Positions 12,942 through 24,400 of a DNA stretch of 64,000 nucleotides are shown piece after piece. The stretch spans positions 55,684,964-55,748,963 of the forward strand of contig OX104117.1 in the NCBI GenBank assembly GCA_944474755.1. Direction: 5' to 3'. Position 1 is the first letter of the stretch. Each line of letters opens with the position of its first letter. The notes beneath the pieces are model-generated. The model saw nothing but the letters and a program-made list of their open reading frames with translations, did not search any database and had not been told where the DNA came from. The position numbers and the translations under genes are program-made. Source of the DNA: Limnoperna fortunei. Taxonomy: Eukaryota > Mollusca > Bivalvia > Mytilida > Modiolidae.

Positions 12942-13489
12942 AGCACCTGATCCAAAGGTTATTTGTTTCCAATTGAAGTTAATTCCTGTTAACCATTCTT
13001 TATTAGAAGATTACTTCTTGCCAACTTTCTCTGCCTTTCAAGGATACTGTAGTTACAGGGCATTATGTTTGTATGTAGTTTTTTGTGGAATTTAACAAAA
13101 ACTGAACAAGATTATAAAATGGAACTCACATTAAGTGAGATAAATACCTGCAAGTGATACTCGTTATCAGGTCAGTGGTTTTTGTAAATTTTGTCCATTT
13201 AGTAAGTGTAAAAATGTGAACGACAGCTTTGGTATAATACTGTTGACAGAATGTATCAATGAAGTTAAGCTTCTACAATATATGTTTAAAGGCATGATCT
13301 CATTAGTTGGCATTCTATGAAAATTAAAGGCTTCTTAATTCAGACATAAAAACATATATTATTGATTAATGATGTGTCCATATTGTTCATTGCAAACTAA
13401 ACCATACCACTGCTGTTATCATATTGAGAAGAAAATAAAAAGCTGGACTCTTGTAGCTGCTGCACCAAATTAACCACTAGTTTTTGGTT
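12942..13489. other. Intergenic, nothing recognised
   Basis: AT-rich sequence downstream of the exonuclease gene without convincing exons or repeats. Confidence 0.4.
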
Positions 13490-14160
13490 TTTGTTTTTTG
13501 AAGTTTCATGCATTTTTCAGCTATATCATGCCATTCAGTTTGTACTATTCCCCACCACACAAAGTGTTTTTGTTTAAACACTTGCACAGCTGTTAAGTGC
13601 TATAAAATTTAGATAAAGTTAAATTTTCAGCACAATCCCATTTGTAGTTGTTGAGGAAGGTAAATTTAAAAACAAATAATGAAAAATTGGCAGTTTAAAA
13701 AAAACATGAAAAATGAATTTTCTTAAACTTTGCACAGCTGTTGAGTACTATTAAATGAAGATATGATTAAATTTGCATCACAATATCATTCATAGCTTTC
13801 GAGTTAAACCAATTGAAAATCATATTTTTGTCAAAATTTTTGGCAGTATCCATGTGATAACTTAAAAGCACTCAGCTGTTTCTATACGCTGATTTGTTAT
13901 TCTGTAAATTTGTTCATATTTAATACCAGGTAATGTGGCAGGGTATCATTATATGTCCCGTTAGATGCCCGGTTTTTAAGGTAGGAAGCCAGAGTTCCCA
14001 GTGCAAACCTGACAGGAAAACTAGCAGTTCTTGTCAAAGTTTGAGTGAACACATCCTGCCAGCTGTAAGACTCGAACCCACAATCTCAGTTTTGACAGGC
14101 AAGTGATCAGTCTTTCACAAACATCTACCTTAAAAACTTGGCCACAGAGGCACCTTGTAG
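13490..14160 (-). mobile_element. SINE remnants, - strand
   Basis: A nearly complete head lies at 13930-14160: on the - strand, A-box-like GTGGCCAAGTTTTTAAGG near 14150 and a good B box GGGTTCGAGTCTTAC near 14065-14080. A second partial body with TTTTTCAGCTATATCATGCC is at 13515-13535. Between them lie two diverged copies of a motif with GCACAGCTGTT (13585 and 13733). Confidence 0.65.
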
Positions 14161-14339
14161 TAAAATAGAGTAAAATGTAAGAAGTAAGAATACACAATAT
14201 CTTGATTTGTTGAAAACTAAAATTGATGTTCTAGACAAAAACTAACAAACCCAAGAAAGATTAAATATCTGTACACAATACTCAAATTCTAAGAAACTCT
14301 TACCGATTCCGTCCATCATAAACTTAAAAAAGAAATCTC

Positions 14340-15420
14340 TGAAATCAATTGGCCAATTGTTTCAAACTTGGTCACAATCATTCTTGGGGTACCTAGTTAC
14401 AAATTTGTACCCAAGGCAAAGATGGTCATTCTTACTAAAATTAGAACATGGGTGTCAACACATATTTTTGGTCAATATCTGAAAAATTATCATAGCTATA
14501 GATAAAACCATGACCTGAAATTGATCAGCTTATTAAGTTCTACAAAAGTTCCCGTTAATCTGAAGTTGTGTAATGACTTCTGGTTGGAGTTAAGTTACGA
14601 TTTTGACCAAATTGTTAGTTTTCACAATATAACTTGAAAACTATAAGAGCTAAATTGACAATGTTTTTTTTTTAAATTGCTTAAATAAACAACATGGCAA
14701 TGCCTACAAAACACATATTTGGTCCAAAATTTTCAGATCACTCCTTATAGGAGTTATTGCCCTTTAATGGCGATTTTAAAAAATTTTGTTTTTGTCTCCT
14801 AACCTAAAAACTTTAACTGCCAGAGTGTAAATTGCAAAAAAAGATTAGCAAAACAAGTCCTAAAATTCATGTTATTGGTCTGAAATTGTCAGATGACTCC
14901 ATATAGGAGTTATTGCCTTTAATAGTGATTTTAGACAGAATTACTAGTTTTTGCCTTAGAAATTAAAACTAATCCTGCCTTAGAAATTAAAACTAATCCT
15001 TAAGAAAACTTTAAATAGCAAAAATAACGAGAAGGACAAGGTCTACCAATTTTAATTTTTTTTCTGAAAATTGTCTGATAATGACTTATAGCATTTATTG
15101 CCTTTTAATAACAATTGTTGATGAAATTTAAGTTAAATGCCATAACAGTTAGAGAGCGAGACTGTAAATTGCAAAAATGATTAGGAAGACTTAGTCCAAA
15201 TTGTCAGGCGACTATTTATAGGAGTTATTTCCCTTTAATAAATTTTTCAGACAAAACGATTAGGTTTTGTTTTATAAATTAAAGTCTCACAGCTAGAAGA
15301 AAAACTAAATTTCCAAATTAACCTAAAGGACAATGCCTTCAAATTTATTTTTTCAGAAATTATCTGATGACACCTTAGATGAGTTATTCTTTTAAGAACA
15401 ACTCTGGAACCACAAGGCTA
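14340..15420. repeat. Diverged tandem repeats (GGAGTTATTGCC family)
   Basis: The phrase ATAGGAGTTATTGCC or a close variant recurs near 14747, 14903, 15096 and 15218, each after a CAGA(T/C)GACT-like word and before a phrase ending TTTAGACAAAA. The period is roughly 120-190 bp and strongly eroded. A 24-bp perfect duplication sits at about 14951-15000. This looks like the tandem core of an old bivalve interspersed repeat; the class is not assigned. Confidence 0.6.
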
Positions 15421-15443
15421 ATTTGTTCGGTATTTTGTTTACA

Positions 15444-15629
15444 CATACCCGTAGCCAGCCGGGGTTAGAGGGGTTAGGACGAACCCCCCTTGGACAAGAA
15501 ATTTTGATAAAAATAGGACAAAACCAGCTGAAAATCAGTTAAGCACTATTACAGTAAGAAAAATTTCAACAATCGAACCCCCCTTTACATTTTCGAACCC
15601 CCACTTGAAAAATTCTGGCTACGGGTATG
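15444..15629. mobile_element. 186-bp MITE with terminal inverted repeats
   Basis: The terminal repeats CATACCCGTAGCCAG (15444) and its complement ending at 15629 are perfect. The interior contains runs of C and G (ACCCCCC near 15485 and 15583). No target-site duplication is evident. Confidence 0.75.
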
Positions 15630-17089
15630 CTGCATGTCTTTCTTTCATCGAATGTAATTTAAACCAGATCAAATATGAACCTAAAACAGTCTCACTCGGA
15701 AGATTACTTTAAATCAATTCTGTTTTTCCTAAATAAATGAATAGTTTAGACAAATATGCAATTTAGGTTTATTTGATAAAAAAAGAACAATCTTTTTCTT
15801 CGAAATCATTTGAGCCATTTTAAACCAAACTTGGCATACTAGAAGAAGATTCTTGAAATATCCCATACCCTACCCTAATTATCGGTTATTCGTTACCAAT
15901 GACCTTCAGTCAAGATGCAGCTACAAATGTAGTTGTAAGAACAGAAACTGTTATTTATGACTGCTTTGTCCTCATGTTTTCAGTAAACAGTGTAGCCAGT
16001 CCCATTTTGAAATGTAGTCTAATGAAACAACATGTTTGTGCCGCCTGCCTAACATGGTTGACACATATATTTTTTTTTCAGTTTTCTTTCATCAAGAACC
16101 ACTCCTAAATCGAAGGAATTCGATCACATTTCCACAGAATATGTATTAAAAGGCATTGAAGTTATCAGCTATTATTTGATTATTATCTAAAGAAGACGAA
16201 AATGTGTTAAAAACTATTATAGTGACATTTTAACTTCATCAGGCAAATATAACATCTAAATGCTTGGTTGGTATCCTTTTAAATGGTTTTCAAAGACTTT
16301 AGGGCGTTCCTATTAATAGTGTATTTGAAAACTTGGTTATGTTCTAATATCAGAAAGAAATAAATGTGGTCATTTAGATTTATTTGTCAGTGACATCGGT
16401 GTAAGTACAAGTTGTTCACAATATATTTTAACCGATTTATCAATATATACAAATTCGAGAAAAAAGTGTCGTCTTCTTGGTTATCTTGACTAATGTCAAC
16501 GAGTCCGCTTTCTATCTGGTAATGAAGACGACTAAGCGGTACATATTTTAACATTGGGAAATAGCAAAAATAATTATCTATGATATGTGTGAACGTCGTC
16601 ATTTCTTTTTAGTTTCAATTCTTACAAGCAAGGCCAAACATTGATGCAAATCTTGTCTTGCTGACTATTTAGATGGCTGTTAAATGTTCCTTATCTATTT
16701 TAGTGTTAATGATATATATAAATAAAACCGAACAGAGGACAAATTGGTAAATGGTGATTAAATAAAGAACAATAACCCGTAATACGTTTTATGTTACATT
16801 ATTTGTCAATATTTTCTTTGTTATGTTTATCTGTGATGCTTTCACCGGGAGATATGATAGAACTTTAAAAAATATAAAACCTTTATTGGAAAATACTATT
16901 AAGAGTATACAGCTTTTCAACGATCAAGGACTCGACAACAAGAGGCCATAAATACATAATCGACTACCATCCTCTTTCATACCTGACAATAACTGTACCT
17001 ACTGTCGAAGAAGATTGGACTGAAAATACAACTATAGTCTGGTCACTTTAATTAGCTCAGAACAGAGCTTGCAAAATTAAGACACACAA
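15630..17089. other. Intergenic, nothing firmly recognised
   Basis: Only short open frames without conserved sequence. The right part may already belong to the decayed element that begins near 17090. Confidence 0.35.
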
Positions 17090-17867
17090 AAATATGAGTT
17101 ACCCAATAATAAAACATTTGTGCACTCATGCGCTCCGGACGAATAAGCAGTGCCGCTTGACTCTTATTAGACGCCTGTCGAGTTACTCATAGTTATATCC
17201 GTCAAAAAGCCGGGTCAATCAATAGAAAAGACAACTTGTGGCTCAGAAATAATGTTTAATCGCATGTGATTCCATTATTGATATTTCGTAACAATCAACT
17301 AAATCGTGACGATGGGCATATAACTTCTGAAGTCAACCTAGATGCAACAAATCCCTGTTTGAACAGCTTATTTGTCAGCAGCAGAGTTCCGATCAAGAGA
17401 TTTACGAAATAATTCATTGTTGCACGAATATATATAGGCCTGTTGATTTTACCACTGGTTGGTCCTTTATACCAAATGGGGCAACCCGTCGTTAAATCGG
17501 TAATATTCGTGTCCCCAATGAATTATTTTGATTCTAGTAGGAGGTTTAAATTTACTTTTATCAACAATGTAACCTATGAATTGCAGGATTTGTCACCCAT
17601 TTAGGACATAAAGTTAATAGTGATGTCGTTAAAATATGTGAAAATCTTACAATGACGTCGACATAAACAGTGTTGATCGTTTATGACGTTGATTAGTAGT
17701 ATATACTCGTTTTACCACTATTGTGGAGTCAAAGCGATTTAGGAACGTCACATTAGAATGCAAGATGAAGTATGTAGTATATGCGTTGTTAGGCCGAATT
17801 TTACTGCCGTTATTATCAAAAGTTAATTTTATAATTTGTCGACTCGCCAAAAAAAAAACAAACAAAC

Positions 17868-17900
<33 letters not shown>

Positions 17901-18140
17901 GCGAGGGAACGATAATTCGTTGTAATGAGTTGTGAATTAAAACCAACATAAACCGGCCTTAGCTATTGGAATATTGCTATAAATGAATGGACACTTCAGA
18001 AGTTTAAGTTTAGTTTCTAGTTTTCCATTTTGTAAGTCTATTTCGGAAGAAAGTGTAGGTAAGATGCCGACTTGATTGAATATGTTGTCAAGTAGTGTCC
18101 TTAATCTCAAACTTACAAACTTATAATTATTCCAAGCCAA
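17090..18140 (-). pseudogene. Decayed retroelement fragment (LFKQGFVASR family), copy 1
   Basis: On the - strand, broken frames keep recognisable words: LQNGKLETK and PFIYSNIP (about 17970-18050), and KLFKQGF (about 17345-17375). DNA from 17105 to 17420 is similar to 58718-58990, including GCTCCGGAC, AAGCAGTGCC, GAGTTACTCA and CAACAAA-CCCTGTTTGA-like words. These words match the C-terminal part of reverse-transcriptase-like proteins that I associate with bivalve genomes (the PAYGVYISQLIRY type). I cannot name the clade. It contains many stops. A CAAA-rich simple run lies at 17849-17897. Confidence 0.45.
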
Positions 18141-18434
18141 TAAATAACAGTCCGAAAACCAAGTTTTCGTTTTGTGTGAGTCAATATCGTATAACTTACG
18201 GTTCCTGGTGTTAAATATGTTCTCACAAAACCTTTCCTTTTCTTAAACGTTCACAGCTCATAAAACAATTACATCTAGGGAAAAAACATAAAAAACTGCA
18301 CTGGTAACGAACTCTTATACTCTTGGTACAGATGATCACAGATAAGCCTTATGAGTGTTAATGAATACTGATGACCAAGGCTTTGAATAAAACACTTGGG
18401 ATGAGTGAGAAGAAAACAACTATACATCGAAAGG
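18141..18434. other. Intergenic, nothing recognised
   Basis: AT-rich; ends with the left 9-bp target-site duplication ATCGAAAGG (18426-18434) of the adjacent hairpin element. Confidence 0.4.
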
Positions 18435-18528
18435 CATCCTCCCAAGTCAGGGGTTCTGAGTCCGCGTTCGCTCCACCATCATGATGATGGAGCGAACGCG
18501 GACTCAGAACCCCTGACTTGGGAGGATG
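18435..18528. mobile_element. 94-bp fully palindromic MITE, 9-bp TSD (Mutator-like)
   Basis: The element is one hairpin. 41 bp starting CATCCTCCCAAGTCAGGGG are repeated exactly in inverse orientation up to 18528, with a short CATCATGATG-like centre. It is flanked by ATCGAAAGG (18426-18434) and ATCGAAAAG (18529-18537), a 9-bp duplication with one mismatch. Perfect arms suggest a recent insertion. Confidence 0.85.
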
Positions 18529-18801
18529 ATCGAAAAGTGAAATTAAAAAAAAACGTTAAAAAACCCGCCCTCTAAACATGAATTGTGTTGCCTATTTAAA
18601 ATCTAACAGTTGACATATTTTGTTTTCATTGAATTTATTCAAAGTAAGTTTTGTAATGACTAATCACTAGGTAATTGTATCGCCTCTTTCCGTTTTTCCA
18701 TAAAAATGCAGCTTCGGATTAGGCGAGTAAGATCTTTTGATATTTTAATATCCACATTTTATTTATGGAATATTTTTAAAGGACTGTTTTTATAGTTGTT
18801 A

Positions 18802-18882
18802 CATCCTCACAAGTCAGATTTTCTGTGTCCTCATGTGTCCACGAAACACGTGTGGATACAGAAACCCTGACTTGTGAGGATG
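18802..18882. mobile_element. 81-bp palindromic MITE with perfect 9-bp TSD, same family
   Basis: The termini are CATCCTCAC and GTGAGGATG and the inner arms share AAGTCAG with the element at 18435. The flanks TAGTTGTTA at 18793-18801 and 18883-18891 are identical. The family is short (80-95 bp), non-coding and almost entirely self-complementary. A partial relative starts CATCCTCACAA at 20561. Confidence 0.88.
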
Positions 18883-18891
18883 TAGTTGTTA

Positions 18892-19680
18892 TTGCTTAAC
18901 GAGTTTGCACCCTATAACCGTCAGTGCAACGATTACAATCGGTTCCGCAGTGTTTACTACATGTACTAATTTACTCGGAGTATCTAGTTTTTTTCCCGGC
19001 AACCCTTGACTTATGGAAGCATATAATTTCAATAAAGACCTTCATGAAGAGGGACTATATTCTTGGTACAGCTTTTCAAAAAATGTTTTAAAAGAATTTT
19101 TATTGGATGATAAGGATTATGAAAACGAACTAACATTTATACTCATTATAAAAAACGTTCAATAGATGAACGAAATTTAATGAAAAAGTAATGAAAAAAA
19201 AATTAAAATCTATGAAAGCTGTATCAAAATAATATTAGTATAGTCAGAGACAGTCTATACTATCTTAGTATAGCCTGTCCCTGGGATAGTAAACTTGAAT
19301 GTGAATTAATGAAGGAGAATTTTTTGTTTAATTCAAACTAAATATAAGGATAATTTATGACTTTAGTAAGCGTAAAACTGTGCCAATACATAATAGACTT
19401 GTAAACTATGTTCGCATAGTCGACGATGTATATCATTTCTTTTAAAATTGTAAATAAAATATTCGTTTGAGTATTTATATGTCCTGTCAATAATAATAAT
19501 GTTTTGTCATGGTCATCATAAATAAAACGGAGAGATCCCTCCTTAATTTTCTTGATCTTCTTGGTGTTAGTTACAGAAAAAGCTTTATGAACGTGTATAC
19601 AGCAATCACTGGAATGAATATCAACAATGGGGTGGGGGATAGGCGGACAATTAAGTTGTTAAGTAGTCATTCAGGTAGCA
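18892..19680. other. Intergenic, nothing recognised
   Basis: Includes a weak inverted motif around TAGTATAG (19236-19275) and otherwise featureless AT-rich DNA. Confidence 0.4.
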
Positions 19681-19780
19681 GGTCGTTCCGTCCCCAGGTC
19701 GATTCGGCCCCGGTTGATTCGCCCCCAGACGATCCGTCCCCTAGTCTATTCGTCCACTATTTCTTGGTCGATCCGTCCCC
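19681..19780. repeat. Degenerate 14-17 bp minisatellite, CG-rich
   Basis: About six copies of a GGTCGATCCGTCCCC-like unit. It is markedly richer in C+G than the surroundings and makes a spurious Pro/Ser/Asp-rich reading frame. Confidence 0.75.
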
Positions 19781-19819
19781 AGTGAATAATTATAAGTGTA
19801 TTACTATAATTCATCTTGC

Positions 19820-19932
19820 GTTGCTGGTTTGAGTCTCACAACTTACAAGTTCGATTGCGATATCTTTATTAACTGACAACGATTGCACCTTTTGTACCTG
19901 GTATACTCCGGCTCCTCCCCCAATAAAAGTTT
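19820..19932 (+). mobile_element. SINE fragment, + strand
   Basis: B-box-like GGTTTGAGTCTCAC near 19827, then GTATACTCCGGCTCCTCCCC and CAATAAAAGTTTG, matching the middle of the main SINE family. The tail module is missing. Confidence 0.6.
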
Positions 19933-21462
19933 GCAACACAGTCGTAAAACCTCCTAAAAACAAGAACTAAGAAAACAAAAATGGCTATATGACACTCAAT
20001 ACAGAACACCACACTATATTTTAAATAATTAGTATGTGTATCGTTGTTTGTTCTTTTATTTATTGGTATGGTTTTTTTATTTATGTTAACCTAATTCATC
20101 TGGGTGCAAAATGCAAATAAAGATTATTATAATAAACTGTTCCAAACACAACCAAAATGCTGAAAAGGTATGTAAACACTATTTTATCGTATTAGAAAAT
20201 AACTGGCGTAGACAGTCGTAATAAAAAAAATCTAGAGTCCGACAGATGATGTAGCTAATCGAGCGATGCCCAAAATAAAACATGAACTGGTTACCCGTCC
20301 AACATATGTCTTGCGGTCCTACTTAAAACATGTCTTGTTTAATTAGTAATAGGTAATCAGGAACCAGATTACTGAGCTTGCTGAATGTGAAATTAGCTTT
20401 AGCGAAGACAACATAACATTTTCTGTTAAATGATTTTTACTGCAGTTATAAGCGATCTTAAAATAAAGCCTACGTTTTAAAACTTGGTAAATAAATTTAT
20501 GACCGAGCTTATGCGTTCAAGTAACAGTACTTCGTGCGGCAATACTACTGATAGTTGAACCATCCTCACAACTGACACAAGTCCACGAAAACCTGACAAA
20601 CTTAGCTAGGAAATTCCCGGACTCTTAATTTCGTCAATACTCGAATTTCGGAGATTTTCCTTCATTCAGCAATGTAAACAATGAACCCAAGGCTTAATTA
20701 CTTTTAAAAAAGCATGCATTTATTGCAGTAACTAACGAAATTAATGGCCGTTAAACCAACACACTTTCATAGCCAAAATTTTAGTGTACTAGTACATGTA
20801 TTACAAAAATAATTTGGGTGTTTAATTGAAATCAAATTTTATTTATAGTCAGTACAAAATTGGACTCGAACCCAGTATATCTTGTACCAATGCTACCAAC
20901 TAAGTTAAGACTAAGAGTAAGAAAGATTGAAAGTGAAAGTTAGACCTAACCTCATACCGATAGATAAGAAAGTGGTTAACTACGAACATTATATGGTTCC
21001 TGTAACCCTAGGTCCGGCCTTAAGGGCATACTGGGTATACTTTTTCCCCTTAAGAATTACAACACCCATGATGGATCTCCTTTTCCTTGGTTGAGCTTAG
21101 TCGAGAATCCTCTGCGCAATTGACAATCATAATAACATTTTCATGTGGCTCAGCTATATATAAATTGCATCTCAATAGAATTTTTTGTCTATTTCTATTA
21201 AAGACACGTGTTGCAAAATCTGCTGTTTTTGTCTTTGGAGAATTGTCTTTTTTCATTTCTTATTTTTAAATACACAAAAATAACCATATTATTACAGTAA
21301 CTGTAAATTAATCTTCCAACCTTCAACTCCATTAAAGTTATGTTTTTCCCAATCTTCATCTTTTGAGGTGATGTCATTGATCCAAATTAGGAAACATTAC
21401 ATTCATAGCTGATTACTGTGATCTGTTCACTAATAGATTCTTTGTACTTTATTTATTAACAG
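19933..21462. other. Intergenic, upstream region of INTS15
   Basis: A palindromic-MITE remnant sits at about 20561-20610. No exon is recognised, but a non-coding 5' exon of INTS15 must lie upstream, because the ATG exon is preceded by an acceptor (ATTTATTAACAG, ending 21462). Confidence 0.4.
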
Positions 21463-21484
21463 AAATAAGACTTCCAGAACAAAA

Positions 21485-24400
21485 ATGACATCAAAGATTT
21501 TGCAGAAGTTAAGGGTGCTAGATTTCCCAGAATGCTCAAAGCAGGCCATTAATTACCTGGTTTCTTGTTACAATACTCCAGAGCATGGATCATTGCCTGG
21601 ATTATCAGGGACACCAGAAAATTTGGCATCTGAAGTTTCAAGAGATTTTATTTTATTCAATAACCCAAATCAAAGAGGACACAAGGTAATTATATCTCAT
21701 TTACAGCAAATTACATTGAAAATAGACATGTAATTAACCAAATTATATGGGACCAACCATTTTAGTATCAGATGAGGGCCTAGAATTTGTAAGTTTAAAT
21801 GAAATGTTTTTTATGTAGACAAGTCAACAATAATATTTTCTCCTAAAATTTATATAGAGTATAAAGAAAAAAATGTATGGTATTGAACCAGTCCAGTGAG
21901 AATTTGTTGTTTATACTGCAAAGTAAATATACTTTTTCAACAAAGTCCCAGGTCCCCATGAAATAGTTGGTCCTTAGTAGCTATAAAAATATTTATTTTT
22001 AATGTTAAAATAGAAAATTGTATTTCACACTTCATGTACATGTACAGTATTGATCTCAGAACTTATTTGTTATTTTGAGTTATAATTAATCTATGAATAT
22101 ATGATTGTTAAAATACAAACAAATAATCTCTTTTCTTATTACAAAAATTATCTGTCTAAACAGGTATCTGTTTATGAAAATGAATAGTATAAAGGACACT
22201 ATCAAACTCTGCCACACTTACACGTTACATTTGTCTGTTTCAAAATAATAGCTGTTCTGTTCAGATATAAACTCACAGAAAAAAATAGCGCATCATAAAC
22301 AAAAGGAGCAGCCAATAGTTCTTGCAAGAGTTAATTATTTTTGGCTTTAGAGTAATGCATCACCAATTTAAACGTTTCAGTTTGTTGGCTGCTGCTATCA
22401 CTGTTCAGTGTATAAGCTATTAGTAAGGTGTACATGTATTATTATTTAGCAGTATATTTCCTGCACATCATAACCAAAAGTAAGCATGCAGTATTCTTCT
22501 ATATAACACAGAATGCAATATTGCTTCCAAATTATAATGTCATTGCATTGACATGGACATGTTATAATGATACTTTTCAATTTTCCAAAAATTTATTTAT
22601 ATATACTACATGTATGTGATGTACTACAAGTATATAAGAGTTATTGCAGGAATACTGATAAATATTTCATTGTAAAATATCAATATTGTACTCGTGAGCT
22701 GGAGCAATATAATATTGTGCTCAGAACAATATTGACCAATATTTGTGCAATAACTGTATTGTGCTTTCCATACAATAATACTATTTTTATGCAACACAAT
22801 GTGCACCATATTTATAGAATAATAATGAAAGTTGTGTGGTGTCGAAATAAATAATAAGAGTAGTAATAAAGGTCATGTACGCCACAAGGTTAAAAGGTAA
22901 AATCGCAACGACAAATAAAAATAAAAATAAAAAATAAAGATGGGCCCGAGCTTTCGGTCCAAAGACCTTCTTCAGGGCGAGAAAGAGGGGGACAAAGAAA
23001 AAAACAACCGTGTAGGACAAGGAAAGAGAGTAAACTAAATGACAAATGGCGGATTGCTGTGATCATATCTATACCATAACTTTTAAAGAAAATACTCATA
23101 TCTAAAATTTCACTTTTATTTCAGAGGTTAAATTCTATGCAGGAACTCCATTTGTTAGAGATGCTATGCACAGCTTTGGAGGACATTTTACAGGGATCTA
23201 GATACAGTCTCTTTAGTGCAATATTTGGTGGCAAACATGACATTATGAAAACAAATTTACTTTCAAAGCTAGTGTCATTAGCAGTATCAGTAAAATGTGG
23301 ATCTGTTTTAGATTGTGCTGCTCTTTGGATGCAGGTATTGTTTCAAGTTGTTTTATTTTTGTTGTCCTGATGTAAATACTCTATTGTTAAGGTTAAATGC
23401 CTTTTAACAATAGCGTGTTATTTTTAACAGGTAATCAGATAAGCTATAAAGCAGATTGCATTGTATAAATCTTTCCTAAAAAAAAAATTCAACTAATATC
23501 CAAAATATGAAGGAAAATTAAATACTGTAATGTCAAAATGCAATGATTTTGAAAGTGTGAATAGTGTGATTTATTTATCATCGTAATAATTATACCTCAC
23601 ATTTCTACTTTCTTCTTCGCCTGAATATAGCTGAAATATTGCTGCTCGGGCGTTAAACACCATTAATCAATCTACTTTCTTCACAACATTGACATTTAGT
23701 GAGCACCATTACATTCTATGAGGACTGTTTATACAGTTATTTCATGTGGTTTTAACAGAAGTTTGGACCTTTTATGTCAGTGTTTTCTAATTGGAAATAA
23801 TTTATTTGATGTTTGAAACAACAACATGCTGATATTTTATAAAAATATTTTTGCAGCTTGCATAAATGACAACATCCTTAAAGCCTAACTATTATCACTT
23901 TTTCTGAGTAATTTCATGCACAAAGTTTTTTTTCTCCCTGATGTAGAAAATGATTGTGTATTATCCATGCCAAACTCCATTCTACACAAATCACCCGAGG
24001 ACAAAAGACAAATGTCAAATAGTGTTTTAAGCGTGTAATGGGATAGCTAAACAATTCTGTAATTATTTCAATTCCCCCAAACACAGATTAATGAAATGGA
24101 GTGTGTATTCCGTTTAATTAAGATGGCTAATATTTTTTCCAAAACCTGACAACTCTTAAATAATTAGTCATTATAATGATTACTTCACTACTTTGCTACC
24201 TCTGGCTGCCTATGGCAAAAATGAAAACTCACATTTTTAGAGGTGTACCTGAATTGCAACAATAAATCTACCATAATTTAGGAATATACAATACACCAAA
24301 TGTGCAAAAAAGGTTTGTCAAGGCCAGAACATATTTTTTTTCAATCTTAATGATTTTTAGTGTGTTGATAGACCATTATAAGATCTAGACAATATATTAA

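Noticed and set aside
16230..16260. CTGATGA on the - strand as a further hammerhead core
   Set aside because: No GAA/GAAAC element or pairing stems follow; the same applies to CTGATGA-like words near 25045 and 3945.
19509..19832. 107-codon open frame with Pro/Asp/Ser-rich end
   Set aside because: Its second half is the CG-rich minisatellite and its end overlaps a SINE fragment; no conserved motif.
22560..22770. AT-rich quasi-palindromes around CAATATTG
   Set aside because: Low complexity explains them; no defined arms or target-site duplication.
22900..23030. AAAT-rich stretch plus CCGAGCTTTCGG motif before INTS15 exon 2
   Set aside because: Resembles a dispersed bivalve repeat end, but only one copy is in the window, so I could not support boundaries or class.
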